Part shown: one piece after another, positions 38,801 to 47,537 of the stretch
Layout of the letters: each line of letters begins with the position of its first letter
Numbering within the stretch: position 1 is the first letter of the stretch
Source: Deltaproteobacteria bacterium
Lineage (GTDB): Bacteria; JADJOY01
Direction of reading: 5' to 3'
NCBI GenBank assembly: GCA_016713535.1
Contig: JADJOY010000022.1
Location: 1-64,000 of the forward strand
DNA: 64,000 nt
Program-made: the position numbers and the translations under genes
Notes under the pieces: model-generated
Seen by the model: the letters and a program-made list of their open reading frames with translations, nothing else
What the model was told of the DNA's origin: nothing
Databases searched by the model: none

Positions 38801-38936
38801 GGAGGTCACCGCGTCGTTCTCGGTGGTGATCCCGTCCGACGCTCGCAAGGTGGTCCGCGCCAAGGTGCTCGAGGGTAAGGGGCGCGAGCCGAGCGCGCCC
38901 ACGATCCTGTGGACCGAGAGCGAGGAGGCCGCGTGA
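35841..38936 (+). CDS. gspD: Type II secretion secretin GspD with long C-terminal extension
   Basis: A 1031-residue protein, against 650-750 for most GspD. It has a signal peptide (ending GMAFAQ), an N0 domain (YTFNFHKIEVEKLAAII), N1-N3 domains including PYPPTNTLIITDTG and PYERTNSIIVV, a Gly/Ser-rich insert in N3 (residues about 350-405), and the secretin core with VPFPTG and VVIGGLIQDR, then DIPYLGWLFS and LMILLTPRVVRE. After the S-domain region it continues about 270 residues: a Pro/Ala-rich linker and a final beta-rich domain (about 915-1005). It is the outer-membrane channel. ATG 35841 has a GAGG ribosome site. Confidence 0.93.
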   Translation: MRTWIRPFAAAGGLLVVLLVGPGMAFAQEPAAAEPAAAENPACSKPDPSKKYTFNFHKIEVEKLAAIINQITCKRIIFEEKVRQKLTIFSQDAVTAEEAFELFQAALDAGGQYTLIPFRGGYKIVLTRDSKGLGIPTSSGRGDPSSESMIVTQMVRLKYVDAAELAQVFQQLISRDASIVPYPPTNTLIITDTGSNIRRLLDMVAAVDVQESEQRIEVLTLQYAAAADIAEKVAQILAAPDDAQSGGNRTIRTTPGTPRPPTPGGVPGGSPAEFEISPGKQAKILPYERTNSIIVVAGQAEIEKVRELVRQLDFDAPPGRAHFNVVHLRYARADEIVEVLAQLLGGGGGGGSGGSRSSRSRSLSGSSGFGSSSNRFGSSSLGGSNVAGIGSTLGSGTSSLNRTEGGTGVSRAAAEAGEQFTGQVSVTADPATNSLLVSASPEDFRVLRPVIDELDVRRKQVFVEAAILEVALNDSQTMGVQMSSIAGGSNALGLIRSSLDPTSPIGGVLADPVNNFPLGFGAAITSTYTVQLRDAEGNVVEVPAAAVLIQALAANSNVNVLSTPHILTTDNEEAQIVVGQQVPFPTGTVFSNGGVNPVQTVERQDVGLTLRITPQISDAGYIRLDIFQEVSAVVPSTDTEVLTSLGPTTTKRSAETRVVVKDDQTVVIGGLIQDRLTTVETKIPYLGDIPYLGWLFSTNTDRNEKVNLMILLTPRVVREDEDVNKISNNKRQDTDDFYQGSQQVNPLENYIDRLHEQYPPQRPAEVPEPKALIYTPPRTIDGRDNQGIEGSTYSSPGAAPGAPIPTGRTSVGPGAATAPSGRTLPVPAAPVIPPASPPPAASTPPPAARLDVTPEPDLSRAAPPPAARPAFDTRGAEAPVPAPSFTTPAPEARSERAGTIRAALGPVPPPGFESSPLELTLQTAAAKNQRIVGLLVFVDGDLVFSRHADTGVLESPAPITLFVNGLPAGDHEVKISLDVSDPRKKSQEVTASFSVVIPSDARKVVRAKVLEGKGREPSAPTILWTESEEAA

Positions 38937-40639
38937 GCACGGCCCGCCTGCGGATCGGTGAGATCCTGGTGCGCGCCGGGCTCGTGACCTCCGAGCAGGT
39001 CGACGAGGCGCTCGCTCTCCAGGGCCAGAAGGGCGGGCGCCTGGGCGAGGTGCTGATCGGGCTCAAGCGCATCGACGACACCGACCTCGCCGAGGCGCTG
39101 GCTCGTCAGCTCGGACTTCCGTTCGCCGCCGACCTGGCGGGCCAGGACATCGACTCCGACCTGGTGAGCCTGGTGCCGATCGCGTTCGCCAAGCGCTTCG
39201 GGCTGGTGCCGCTCACCCGCGACGTGACCGGGGTCAAGCTCGCGGTCACCGATCCCCTCGACCTCGGCGCGATCGACCAGGTCGCCAAGCTGGTGGGCGG
39301 ACGCCCGCGCCTGCTGGTGACCTCGCCACGCGCGCTCCTCGAGCTGGTGAACCGCACCTACGACGTGGGCGGTGACTCGGCGCGCGACATGATCGAGGAC
39401 CTCGACATCGAGAGCCTCGACACCCTCGCCCACGAGCTCGAGGAGCCGGAAGACCTCCTCGACGCCGACAGCGAGGCGCCGATCATCCGGCTGCTCAACA
39501 CGCTCATGGCGCAGGCGGTGAAGGAGCGCGCCAGCGACATCCACATCGAGCCGTTCGAGCGCGACCTCGTGGTGCGGTTCCGGATCGACGGCATCCTCCA
39601 CGACGTGCTGCGGCCGCCCAAGCGCATCCAGAGCTCGATCACCTCGCGCGCCAAGATCATGGCGGGGCTCAACATCGCCGAGAAGCGGCTGCCCCAGGAC
39701 GGCCGCATCCGCATCAAGATCGGCGGCAAGGACATCGACATCCGCATGAGCGTGATCCCGGTCGCCCACGGCGAGCGGATCGTCATGCGCCTCCTCGACA
39801 AGGCCACCGTGGTGCTCGACCTCGAGCAGCTCGGGCTCCTCGAGGACCACCGCAACACCATGGAGCGGTTGATCCACCGTCCGAACGGCATCCTGCTCGT
39901 GACGGGTCCGACCGGTAGCGGCAAGACCACCACGCTCTACGCGGGCATCACCCGCATCAACTCGGTCGACAAGAACATCATCACCGTCGAGGACCCGATC
40001 GAGTACCAGCTCCGCGGCATCGGCCAGATCCAGGTCCATCCCAAGATCGGGCTCAGCTTCGCGAGCGGCCTGCGCTCGATCCTGCGCCAGGACCCGGACG
40101 TGATCCTGGTCGGCGAGATCCGCGACCTCGAGACCGCCGAGATCGCGATCCAGGCGTCGCTCACCGGCCACCTCGTGTTCAGCACCCTGCACACCAACGA
40201 CGCGCCCGGCGCGGTCACGCGCCTCGTCGACATGGGCGTGGAGGCGTTCCTGGTGGCGTCGTCGCTGCTCGGCGTGCTCGCCCAGCGGCTGGTGCGCGTG
40301 ATCTGCCCGCAGTGCAAGAAGCCCTACCAGCCGACCGAGACCGAGCTCAAGGAGCTCGGCGTCAAGGAGGCCGAGCTGCGCGACGGGGTGCTCTGGAAGG
40401 GTGCCGGCTGCAACGCGTGCATGCGCACCGGCTACAAGGGGCGAACCGGCATCTACGAGCTGTTCGTGGTCGACGACGCCGTCCGCGACGCGATCCTCGG
40501 CCGGGGCGACACCGCCACCGTGCGCCGCGCGGCCATCGCGAGCGGCATGATCACGCTGCGCGCCGACGGTGCGCGCAAGGTGCTCGCCGGCATCACCACC
40601 GTCGAGGAAATCATCCGCGTCACCCAGGACGTGATGTGA
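38933..40639 (+). CDS. gspE: Type II secretion ATPase GspE
   Basis: A 568-residue cytoplasmic ATPase. An N-terminal MshEN/N1E-type domain (IGEILVRAGLVTSEQVDEAL) precedes the ATPase: GPTGSGKTTTLYA (Walker A), the Asp box EDPIEYQLRGIGQIQ, ILVGEIRDLETAEIA (Walker B) and a His box LTGHLVFSTLHTND. The zinc finger has its four Cys in CPQCKKPY and CNACMRTGYKGRTG. It powers pseudopilus assembly. The start GTG 38933 overlaps the gspD stop as GTGA. Confidence 0.97.
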   Translation: MSTARLRIGEILVRAGLVTSEQVDEALALQGQKGGRLGEVLIGLKRIDDTDLAEALARQLGLPFAADLAGQDIDSDLVSLVPIAFAKRFGLVPLTRDVTGVKLAVTDPLDLGAIDQVAKLVGGRPRLLVTSPRALLELVNRTYDVGGDSARDMIEDLDIESLDTLAHELEEPEDLLDADSEAPIIRLLNTLMAQAVKERASDIHIEPFERDLVVRFRIDGILHDVLRPPKRIQSSITSRAKIMAGLNIAEKRLPQDGRIRIKIGGKDIDIRMSVIPVAHGERIVMRLLDKATVVLDLEQLGLLEDHRNTMERLIHRPNGILLVTGPTGSGKTTTLYAGITRINSVDKNIITVEDPIEYQLRGIGQIQVHPKIGLSFASGLRSILRQDPDVILVGEIRDLETAEIAIQASLTGHLVFSTLHTNDAPGAVTRLVDMGVEAFLVASSLLGVLAQRLVRVICPQCKKPYQPTETELKELGVKEAELRDGVLWKGAGCNACMRTGYKGRTGIYELFVVDDAVRDAILGRGDTATVRRAAIASGMITLRADGARKVLAGITTVEEIIRVTQDVM

Positions 40640-40719
40640 GGCGCGCCGTGTTTTGCCCGCGCGCCGCGCCGTCCGTCGCCACCTTCACCGCGGTGAGTAC
40701 CACCCCCGCCTGAGCCGTC

Positions 40720-41976
40720 ATGCCGGTCTTCGAATACCGCGGCGTCAACGAGAAGGGAAAGCCCGTCAAGGGCATCATCGACGCCGACAGCCCGCGCGCC
40801 GCGCGCGCCAAGCTGCGCAAGCAGAACATCTTCGCCAGCGACCTGACCGCCGAGGTCAACGCCGCCCAGTCCGGCCTCCTCGAGCGCCGCTTCCGGCTGC
40901 GCTCGCTGTTCGAGACCGTGAACGTGATGGACGTGGCGGTGGTCGCGCGCCAGCTCTCGACGCTCACCTCGGCCGGCATGCCTCTGGTGGCGGCGCTCCA
41001 GGCGACCCTCGAGCAGCAGCCCAAGCAGAGCCTGCAGAAAGCGCTCACCAAGGTCCGCGAGCGCGTCAACGAGGGCCTGAGCCTCGCCGACGCGCTCCGC
41101 GAGCACCCGCGCATCTTCCCCGAGCTGTTCGTGGACATGGTGAAGTCCGGCGAGGCGTCGGGCGCCCTCGACATCGTGCTGGTCCGGCTCGCCGACTACC
41201 TCGAGGAGCACGCCCGCAACTCCGCCAAGCTCAAGGCGGTGCTCACCTACCCCGCGCTCATGCTGACGGTCGCGGGCATCATCGTGTTCCTGATCTTCAC
41301 CAAGGCCATCCCCCAGCTCAAGGGGATCTTCGAGACCATGGGGAAGGCGCTGCCGCCGCTCACGCGCACCCTCATCGGGATCGGCGACTTCCTGAGTGCC
41401 TGGTGGTGGATGCTGGCGCTCGGGGCTGTCGCCGCGGTGTTCGCGGTCAACCGCTACGGCAAGACCGAGAACGGGCGGCGCCACCTCGACCTCATCAAGC
41501 TGCGCTTCCCCATCACCGGCGAGCTGATCCTCAAGATCTCGGTGGCGCGCTTCGCGCGCACCCTCGCGACCCTGCTCGCGAGCGGCATCCCGATCCTCAA
41601 GGCCCTCGAGATCGTCGAGGCGGTGGTCGCGAACCGCGTGCTCGCCGACGCCATCCAGGACGCGCGCGCCTCGATCCAGGAGGGCGCCAGCATCTCGGCA
41701 CCGCTGCGCGCGAGCGGCGTCTTCCCACCGATCCTCATCCACATGGTCGCGATCGGCGAGCAGAGCGGCCAGCTCGAGGACATGCTGGGCAAGGTGGCGA
41801 ACGCCTACGACAGCGAGGTCGCCACGGCGACCATGCAGCTCACGTCGCTCCTCGAGCCGGTGATCATCCTGCTCATGGCCGGGATCGTCGTGTTCATCGC
41901 GCTCGCGATCCTGCAGCCCATCTTCCAGCTCAATCAGCTCACCACGGCGTGCGCCGGGTTCATGGCCGTCGCCTGA
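40720..41976 (+). CDS. gspF: Type II secretion platform protein GspF
   Basis: A 418-residue inner-membrane protein with two T2SSF domains (about residues 70-195 and 270-395) and three transmembrane helices (ALMLTVAGIIVFLIFTKAI, AWWWMLALGAVAAVFAV, IILLMAGIVVFIALAIL). Signatures FARTLATLLASGIPILKAL and MVAIGEQSGQLEDML are typical. It is the membrane hub to which GspE docks. An 80-base gap without a gene precedes it. Confidence 0.96.
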   Translation: MPVFEYRGVNEKGKPVKGIIDADSPRAARAKLRKQNIFASDLTAEVNAAQSGLLERRFRLRSLFETVNVMDVAVVARQLSTLTSAGMPLVAALQATLEQQPKQSLQKALTKVRERVNEGLSLADALREHPRIFPELFVDMVKSGEASGALDIVLVRLADYLEEHARNSAKLKAVLTYPALMLTVAGIIVFLIFTKAIPQLKGIFETMGKALPPLTRTLIGIGDFLSAWWWMLALGAVAAVFAVNRYGKTENGRRHLDLIKLRFPITGELILKISVARFARTLATLLASGIPILKALEIVEAVVANRVLADAIQDARASIQEGASISAPLRASGVFPPILIHMVAIGEQSGQLEDMLGKVANAYDSEVATATMQLTSLLEPVIILLMAGIVVFIALAILQPIFQLNQLTTACAGFMAVA

Positions 41977-42005
41977 GCATCCGCGATCCCGAAGGAGAGA
42001 ACGTC

Positions 42006-42485
42006 ATGAAGCCCATCCCCCGTCTTCGACATCGAGCCGCGCCCGGGCTGGCGCCGCGCCACGACCAGCGCGGCTTCACGCTGATCGAGATCCTGGTGGT
42101 GGTCGCGATCATCGCGATCTTCGCCACGGTCGTCGCCCTCAACGTCTCGGGCGAGGTCCCCAAGGCGAAGGTCACCAAGGCCAAGAGCGACATCTCGGCG
42201 ATCGAGAGCGCCCTCGACCAGTACAAGATGGACAACAGCGTCTACCCCTCGACCGACCAGGGCTTGCAGTCGCTGATCCAGCCGCCCGGCAGCGGGCGCG
42301 TCCCCAAGCACTACCGCGACGGCGGCTACATCAAGCGCATGCCGCAGGATCCATGGGGCAACCCGTACGCGTATGCCTCGCCGGGCGTCCACGGCGACGT
42401 CGACATCTGGAGCTACGGCGCCGACGGCGCACCGGGCGGCGACGGGCCGGACGCCGAGATCGGCAACTGGAACCTCGGCCAGTGA
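42006..42485 (+). CDS. gspG: Major pseudopilin GspG
   Basis: A 159-residue prepilin. A basic leader ends at RGFTLIEILVVVAIIAIFA, with cleavage after Gly and Glu at mature position 5. The C-terminal part has the GspG features QYKMDNSVYPSTDQGL, DPWGNPYAY and a Ca-binding-like GADGAPGGDG. A GAAGGAG ribosome site lies eight bases before the ATG. It forms the pseudopilus shaft. Confidence 0.96.
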   Translation: MKPIPRLRHRAAPGLAPRHDQRGFTLIEILVVVAIIAIFATVVALNVSGEVPKAKVTKAKSDISAIESALDQYKMDNSVYPSTDQGLQSLIQPPGSGRVPKHYRDGGYIKRMPQDPWGNPYAYASPGVHGDVDIWSYGADGAPGGDGPDAEIGNWNLGQ

Positions 42486-42510
42486 GGCGCTGACGGCGAG
42501 GGACGACACC

Positions 42511-43008
42511 GTGCACGCGTGCCGACGATCGGGACCGCGCCGCCCGCCGGTCGGCGGCGGCAGCACCTCGGGGTTCACCCTCCTCGAGGTGCTGATCGCG
42601 GTCGCGCTCCTCGCCATGGCGCTGGTGCCGCTGCTCGGCAGCATGAACGCGAGCCTCAACCTCGCGTACAGCGCCAAGATGAAGACCATCGCCACACTGC
42701 TCGCGCGCGAGCGCATGACCCGGGTCGAGCTCGCCGGCTTCCCCGAGCTCGGCGACTCGAACGGCGACTTCGGCGAGAACGCCGCGTCGTTCTCGTGGAA
42801 GCAGTCGGTGGTCGAGCCGCCCGCCGGGCTCGACGCCAACACCGTGCGCGAGGTGAAGCTGTGGGTGGTGTGGAGCGAGGGCAGCACCGCGCGCGCCTAC
42901 CAGCTCACCAACTTCATCGTCGATCGGGTGGCCGCGGATCAGACGACGGCCGGCGGCAGCGGCGGCGAGAGCGGCGAGGGTGACGCCCGCGAGACCCCGG
43001 ACGAGTGA
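42511..43008 (+). CDS. gspI: Minor pseudopilin GspI
   Basis: A 165-residue prepilin from GTG 42511, following a GGCGAGGGA ribosome-site-like stretch. The type III leader is longer than usual (VHACRRSGPRRPPVGGGSTS), followed by GFTLLEVLIAVALLAMALVP, the GspI form. The rest (KMKTIATLLARERM, WKQSVVEPP) fits GspI. It belongs to the tip complex with GspJ, K and H. It ends with a Gly/Ser/Glu-rich tail. Confidence 0.88.
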   Translation: MHACRRSGPRRPPVGGGSTSGFTLLEVLIAVALLAMALVPLLGSMNASLNLAYSAKMKTIATLLARERMTRVELAGFPELGDSNGDFGENAASFSWKQSVVEPPAGLDANTVREVKLWVVWSEGSTARAYQLTNFIVDRVAADQTTAGGSGGESGEGDARETPDE

Positions 43009-43012
43009 CGCC

Positions 43013-43576
43013 GTGAGCCCCGCCCGCACCCACCACGCCTCCCGCGCCGGCGGCTTCACGCTCATCGAGCTCCTGGTCGTGGTGTTCCTTCTCGCCGTCA
43101 CCCTCGCGCTCGCGATCCCGACCTTCCAGGACGTGAGCGGCGCGCGGCTGCGCTCGGCGGCGCGCATGATCGCCGGCGCCGCGCGCTACGTGCACGGCGA
43201 GTCGGTCGCGACGCGCGGCATCTTCCGCCTCGAGCTCGACCTCGACGCGAGCCGCTACTGGGTGGCCAAGTGCGTGCCCGATCCCGACAACCGCTGCGAG
43301 TGGGAGCGCGACTCGAGCGGCCTCTCGGCCATCCGCAGCCTGCCCGACGGCGTGATCTTCCAGGGTGTGCGAACCACCCAGCACGACGGAGCGCTGCGCA
43401 CCGAGGGCATGGCCCAGATCCACTTCCTGCCGCGCGGCTACGTGGAGCCCGCCGTGATCCACCTCGGGCGCGAGCACGGCGAGCAGGCGTTCACGCTGGT
43501 GGTGAGCCCGATCGGCGGCGAGGTCGAGATCCTCGAGGGAAACCAGGACCGGACCCTCGGCCGGGGGATGCGATGA
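43013..43576 (+). CDS. gspH: Minor pseudopilin GspH
   Basis: A 187-residue prepilin from GTG 43013, four bases after gspI. The prepilin site is GGFTLIELLVVVFLLAVTLA. Two Cys (KCVPDPDNRC) may form a disulfide. The gene order G-I-H-J-K differs from the common G-H-I-J-K. The assignment to H rather than I rests on the helix sequence and the GspH-like beta-domain. Confidence 0.85.
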   Translation: MSPARTHHASRAGGFTLIELLVVVFLLAVTLALAIPTFQDVSGARLRSAARMIAGAARYVHGESVATRGIFRLELDLDASRYWVAKCVPDPDNRCEWERDSSGLSAIRSLPDGVIFQGVRTTQHDGALRTEGMAQIHFLPRGYVEPAVIHLGREHGEQAFTLVVSPIGGEVEILEGNQDRTLGRGMR

Positions 43577-44301
43577 GCCGTCCCCTCGCCTCGCGCCGCG
43601 GCTTCACCCTCATCGAGGTGCTGATCGCCATCGCGATCTTCTCGCTGCTCATGGTCGCCGTGTACCAGACCTTCGATCAGAGCGTGCGCTCGTACCAGAC
43701 GGTCGAGCACAGCCGCGAGCTCAACGAGACCGCGCGCCTCATCCTCGACCGGATCGGCGACGACCTGCAGTCCGCGGCGATCTTCAGCGACAACCCCGAC
43801 ATGGTGCTGGTCGGCGAGGACGGCACCGGCGCGCGCAGCCAACCCGCCGACCGCCTGGTCTTCTCCACCCTGAACCACTTGCCGCTCGACCCCAACGCTC
43901 CCGAGTCCGACCTCGCCGAGGTCGAGTACCAGATCCGCCCCGACCCCGAGACCCGTGAGCCGCTGCTGGTGCGGCGTGAGAAGGCCTACCTCGACGACGA
44001 CCACGAGCAAGGTGGCGTGCTGACCATCCTCAGCGCCAGGGTCAGCGGCCTCAACTTCCGCTACTTCGACGGCACCGAGGCCCTCCAGGAGCGCTGGGAC
44101 GCGCGCGCCCAGGGTGACCAGCTCGCTCATCAGCAGGGCCAGGAGCTCACCCGCGAGGTGAACACGGGACTGCTGCCGCTGGCCGTGGAGACGACGCTGA
44201 TCGTCCGCGATGCCGACGGCCGCGACGTCGCGTTCACGTCCGTCACGCGCCTCGCCCTCGCGAAGCCGCCCCTGGTCACCGACGCCACCTTGGCGCAATG
44301 A
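43573..44301 (+). CDS. gspJ: Minor pseudopilin GspJ
   Basis: A 242-residue prepilin starting MSRPLASRRGFTLIEVLIAI, overlapping the gspH stop by ATGA. The segment LNETARLILDRIGDDLQSA and the long beta-domain are typical of GspJ, part of the pseudopilus tip. Its stop is ten bases before gspK. Confidence 0.92.
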   Translation: MSRPLASRRGFTLIEVLIAIAIFSLLMVAVYQTFDQSVRSYQTVEHSRELNETARLILDRIGDDLQSAAIFSDNPDMVLVGEDGTGARSQPADRLVFSTLNHLPLDPNAPESDLAEVEYQIRPDPETREPLLVRREKAYLDDDHEQGGVLTILSARVSGLNFRYFDGTEALQERWDARAQGDQLAHQQGQELTREVNTGLLPLAVETTLIVRDADGRDVAFTSVTRLALAKPPLVTDATLAQ

Positions 44302-44311
44302 GCCCGCACCG

Positions 44312-45370
44312 ATGAAGCGCCCCCAGCTCCGCACCGACCGGCCCGCCTCGACGCGGCGACGCGAGCGCGGCGTCGCGCTGCTGCTGGTGCTGCTGATCAT
44401 CGCGGTCGTGGCGACGATGCAGATCGAGACCCAGTACACCACGCGCATCGACGCGCAGATCGCGGCGAACGTGGCCCTCGACACCCAGTTCTACTACCTG
44501 GCCAAGTCCGGCATCGAGGCCGCGCGCTCGCTGCTCACCGAGGACCGCCGCGACAACGCCTTCGACGCCACCACCGAGACCTGGGCCGCGCCCATCGCCT
44601 ACCCGGTCGACGAGGCGCTGGTGTCGCTCTCGCTGGTGGACGAGGAGCGGAAGTTCCCGATCAACGCGCTGATCAAGCGCACCACCACACCCCAGCAGGG
44701 CGGCCAGCCGGCGCAGACCGAGACCCAGGTCGACGAAGAGCTGTACAACGTCTTCACGAGCCTCCTCGAGAGTCTCGAGATCCCCGCCGAGGTCGCGCCC
44801 GCGCTGGTCGACTGGCTCGATCCCGACGACGACCCCTACGGCGGCGACGGCGCCGAGATCAACTTCTACGAGCGCCTCAAGCCCCCCTACAAGACCAAGA
44901 ACGGCCCGCTCAGCACCCTCGACGAGCTGCGCATGGTGCGGGGAATCGACGCCAAGGTCTTCCGCGTCCTCGCCGACCTGGTGACGCCCTACGTGACGGA
45001 GCCCAAGATCAACATCAACACCGCCCCCAAGGAGCTGCTCACCGTGCTCCTGCCCGAGGCGGACTCGTCGCTGATGGACGAGCTGATCCAGAAGCGCACC
45101 GACGAGCCGTTCCAGAAGCCGAGCGAGGTTGGTGAGTACCTGAAGGGCTTCGGCGCCTCCTTCCCCGACGAGCGCCTCGCGGCGCTCGAGAAGCTCTTCC
45201 GCACCGACTCGAACCACTTCACCATCTCGAGCTCGGCGAGCCTGATCCCCGAGGGCGGCGACGAGGAAGACGGCAACGTCGTCCAGGCCCAGAACCTGAA
45301 GCTCCTGCACGCGGTGGTGCGCCGTAACAACGATGGCATCACCGAGCTGATCTACTGGAGGGCGACCTGA
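44312..45370 (+). CDS. gspK: Minor pseudopilin GspK
   Basis: A 352-residue protein. The leader ends RERGVALLLVLLIIAVVATM, without the Glu at position 5, as normal for GspK, which caps the pseudopilus. The large alpha-domain includes LVDWLDPDDDPYGGDGAE, a putative Ca site, LDELRMVRGID and INTAPKELL, helix-hairpin-helix-like. It is followed two bases later by gspL. Confidence 0.94.
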   Translation: MKRPQLRTDRPASTRRRERGVALLLVLLIIAVVATMQIETQYTTRIDAQIAANVALDTQFYYLAKSGIEAARSLLTEDRRDNAFDATTETWAAPIAYPVDEALVSLSLVDEERKFPINALIKRTTTPQQGGQPAQTETQVDEELYNVFTSLLESLEIPAEVAPALVDWLDPDDDPYGGDGAEINFYERLKPPYKTKNGPLSTLDELRMVRGIDAKVFRVLADLVTPYVTEPKININTAPKELLTVLLPEADSSLMDELIQKRTDEPFQKPSEVGEYLKGFGASFPDERLAALEKLFRTDSNHFTISSSASLIPEGGDEEDGNVVQAQNLKLLHAVVRRNNDGITELIYWRAT

Positions 45371-45372
45371 CG

Positions 45373-46950
45373 ATGGCCATCACGCTGGGAGTCGATGTGG
45401 GACGCACGGCGATCAAGGCCGTGGCGATCTCGGGTGGCAAGGTCCCCTCGGTGCTGTGGTCGGCGCGCGTCGCGGCCGATCGCGCCGAGGGCGCCGAGCT
45501 CACCGAGCGCCTCGCCCGGCTGCGCGCCGCCGCCAAGGGTCCCTTCGAGTCGGTGATCGCGGCGCTCGGCAGCGACGCCGCGAGCCTGCTGCTCTTCCGC
45601 ATGCCGTTCTCGAGCCCCAAGCTCATCGAGCAGACGCTCGCGGGCGAGGTCGAGGGGCTGGTGCTGGCGTCGATCGACGACCAGCACCTGAGCCACCAGA
45701 TCCTGGTCGCGGACAAGGACGGCGCGCTGGTCGCAGCGGCGCTCGCGCCCAACGCCGCGGTCGAGGCACGCCTCGCCACCCTCACCCAGGCGGGCCTCGA
45801 GCCGCGCATCCTGGATCTGGACGTCGCGGCGCTGTGGACCACCGCCACCGCTCTCGGCCTGGGCGCCGAGCCACGGGCGCTGGTCGACGTGGGCGCCACC
45901 ACGACGCGCATCGTGGTGGCCTCCGCGAGCCGCCTTGTCGCCGTGCGCACCGTCGCCGTCGGCGGCGACCTGGTGACCGCGGCGCTCGCCGCCAAGCTCG
46001 GGCTCGAGCCGGCAGACGCGGAGAGCCGCAAGCTCGAGCTCCTCGCCACCTGTGACGTCTCCGCGCTCGGGGACGACGCCGACGACGCCGTCGCGGCCGC
46101 CGCCCGCGCCACGCTCCGCGACGCCTACGCGGCGATCGCCGAGGACGTGGCGCTCTCGCTGCGCGCCATCGAGCTCAAGGCGCGCGTCACGATCGAGAAG
46201 GTCTGGCTGGTGGGTGGGGCGTCGCGGGCGCGCGGGTTCGACCGGCTGGTCGCCGAGCACGGCGGGCTCGCCGCCGAGGTACCCGCCCCGCCCGATGGCG
46301 CCACGGCGGAGAGCACGGCGTGGCCGGAGGGCGCCGTCGCCTACGGTCTGGCGCTGCGTGGCGCGCGTAGCTCCCGTGGCGGGCGCGGCAGCGACCTCAA
46401 CTTCCGCCACGGCGGCTTCGCCTACGGCCGCGACGTGCGCGAGATCACCCGGCGCGTCGCACCGCTCGCCATCCCGATCGCCGCCATGCTGATCGCCGGG
46501 CTGGTGAGCTTCGGGGTGCGCTACGGCAGCCTGCGCCGCCAGGCGACCGCGGTGAGGGCGCAGGTGATCGAGGTGTTCCGCGCCGAGTTCCCCGAGGTAC
46601 CGATCCAGGACCCCGAGGCGCAGACCCGCCAGCAGATCGGCATCCTCGACAAGAAGATCGCGGTGTTCGCGGGCACCGCGCCGCCCGCGGAGGTGCTGCG
46701 GGCCATCTCGGAGGCGGCACCGGCCGACGTGGACGTGACGCTCGACGGCATGACGCTCGAGGGCGGGCGCGTGACCCTCGAGGGCCGCACCGACCGCTTC
46801 GAGAGCATCGACAAGCTCAAGACCGCGCTCACCGGCGTCGAGCCGTTCGGCGAGGTCCGCGTCCAGGATCAGGCCAAGGACGGGCCACAGATCCGCTTCA
46901 CCATGGTCCTCGAACTCGCCCGCGAGGATGCCGCCGGAGGTGCTTCGTGA
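45373..46950 (+). CDS. gspL: Type II secretion protein GspL (PilM-like plus PilN-like)
   Basis: A 525-residue protein. Residues 1-340 form an actin-like ASKHA domain (TLGVDVGRTAIKAVAI, ALVDVGATTTRIVV, VWLVGGASRARGFDRL) that binds GspE. One transmembrane helix lies near 360-380 (LAIPIAAMLIAGLVSFGV), followed by a coiled coil and a periplasmic ferredoxin-like domain with a PilN-like GMTLEGGRVTLEG. ATG 45376 in the same frame is the likely true start; the frame opens at 45373. Confidence 0.9.
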   Translation: MAITLGVDVGRTAIKAVAISGGKVPSVLWSARVAADRAEGAELTERLARLRAAAKGPFESVIAALGSDAASLLLFRMPFSSPKLIEQTLAGEVEGLVLASIDDQHLSHQILVADKDGALVAAALAPNAAVEARLATLTQAGLEPRILDLDVAALWTTATALGLGAEPRALVDVGATTTRIVVASASRLVAVRTVAVGGDLVTAALAAKLGLEPADAESRKLELLATCDVSALGDDADDAVAAAARATLRDAYAAIAEDVALSLRAIELKARVTIEKVWLVGGASRARGFDRLVAEHGGLAAEVPAPPDGATAESTAWPEGAVAYGLALRGARSSRGGRGSDLNFRHGGFAYGRDVREITRRVAPLAIPIAAMLIAGLVSFGVRYGSLRRQATAVRAQVIEVFRAEFPEVPIQDPEAQTRQQIGILDKKIAVFAGTAPPAEVLRAISEAAPADVDVTLDGMTLEGGRVTLEGRTDRFESIDKLKTALTGVEPFGEVRVQDQAKDGPQIRFTMVLELAREDAAGGAS

Positions 46951-47537
46951 TCGAGCTCCCCATCCTCAACCAGGCTCGCCAGGCGTTCGCGCGGCTGCAG
47001 CCCCGCGAGCGCAAGCTCGTGGCCGGCGCCGGCGTCGTGCTGGTGCTGCTCCTGGCGTGGACGATCGTGGTCCAGAGCGCGCGTGGCATGGACCGGCTCG
47101 AACAGGAGATCGCCAATGGCGGCAAGCGGCTCGAGAAGATGCAGGCGCTGATCGGCGAGTACCGCGCGAAGAAGCAGCTCCTCACCGACGTGCTGCCGGG
47201 AGCGCGCGGCGGCGACAACACCTCGCTCCAGCAGCGGGTGCAGGAGATCGCCAACCAGGCCGGCGCGCAGGATGCCGTGGCGACCATCCGCACCCGGCCG
47301 GTCCCCCCGGGCGACGCCGAGTTCCGCGAGAGCGCGGTCGAGATCCAGCTCAAGAACCTGGCCCAGGAGCCGATGGTGAAGCTGCTCGTCGGCATCGATC
47401 GCGCGCCGCAGCGCCTCAAGGTGAGCCGGCTCCGCGTCGACACCCACGGCGACGAAGGCAAGCGTTTGTTCGACCTGAGCGTCACGATCTCGCGCTTCGA
47501 GCCGGTGGCGAGCGCAAGCGCGGGAGAGCGCTCGTGA
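46947..47537 (+). CDS. gspM: Type II secretion protein GspM
   Basis: A 196-residue inner-membrane protein starting at GTG 46947 (GTGA overlap with gspL). A cytoplasmic leader with LQPRERKLV, a typical GspM motif, is followed by a transmembrane helix (about 25-44), a short coiled coil (GKRLEKMQALIGEYRAKKQ), and a ferredoxin-like periplasmic domain. It partners GspL. Confidence 0.9.
   Translation: MIELPILNQARQAFARLQPRERKLVAGAGVVLVLLLAWTIVVQSARGMDRLEQEIANGGKRLEKMQALIGEYRAKKQLLTDVLPGARGGDNTSLQQRVQEIANQAGAQDAVATIRTRPVPPGDAEFRESAVEIQLKNLAQEPMVKLLVGIDRAPQRLKVSRLRVDTHGDEGKRLFDLSVTISRFEPVASASAGERS

Noticed and set aside
34830-38936. One giant GspC-GspD frame
   Set aside because: The frame joins only because of the indel near 35.29 kb. 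GspC resumes and ends at 35757 in another frame, and GspD has its own ribosome site and signal peptide at 35841.
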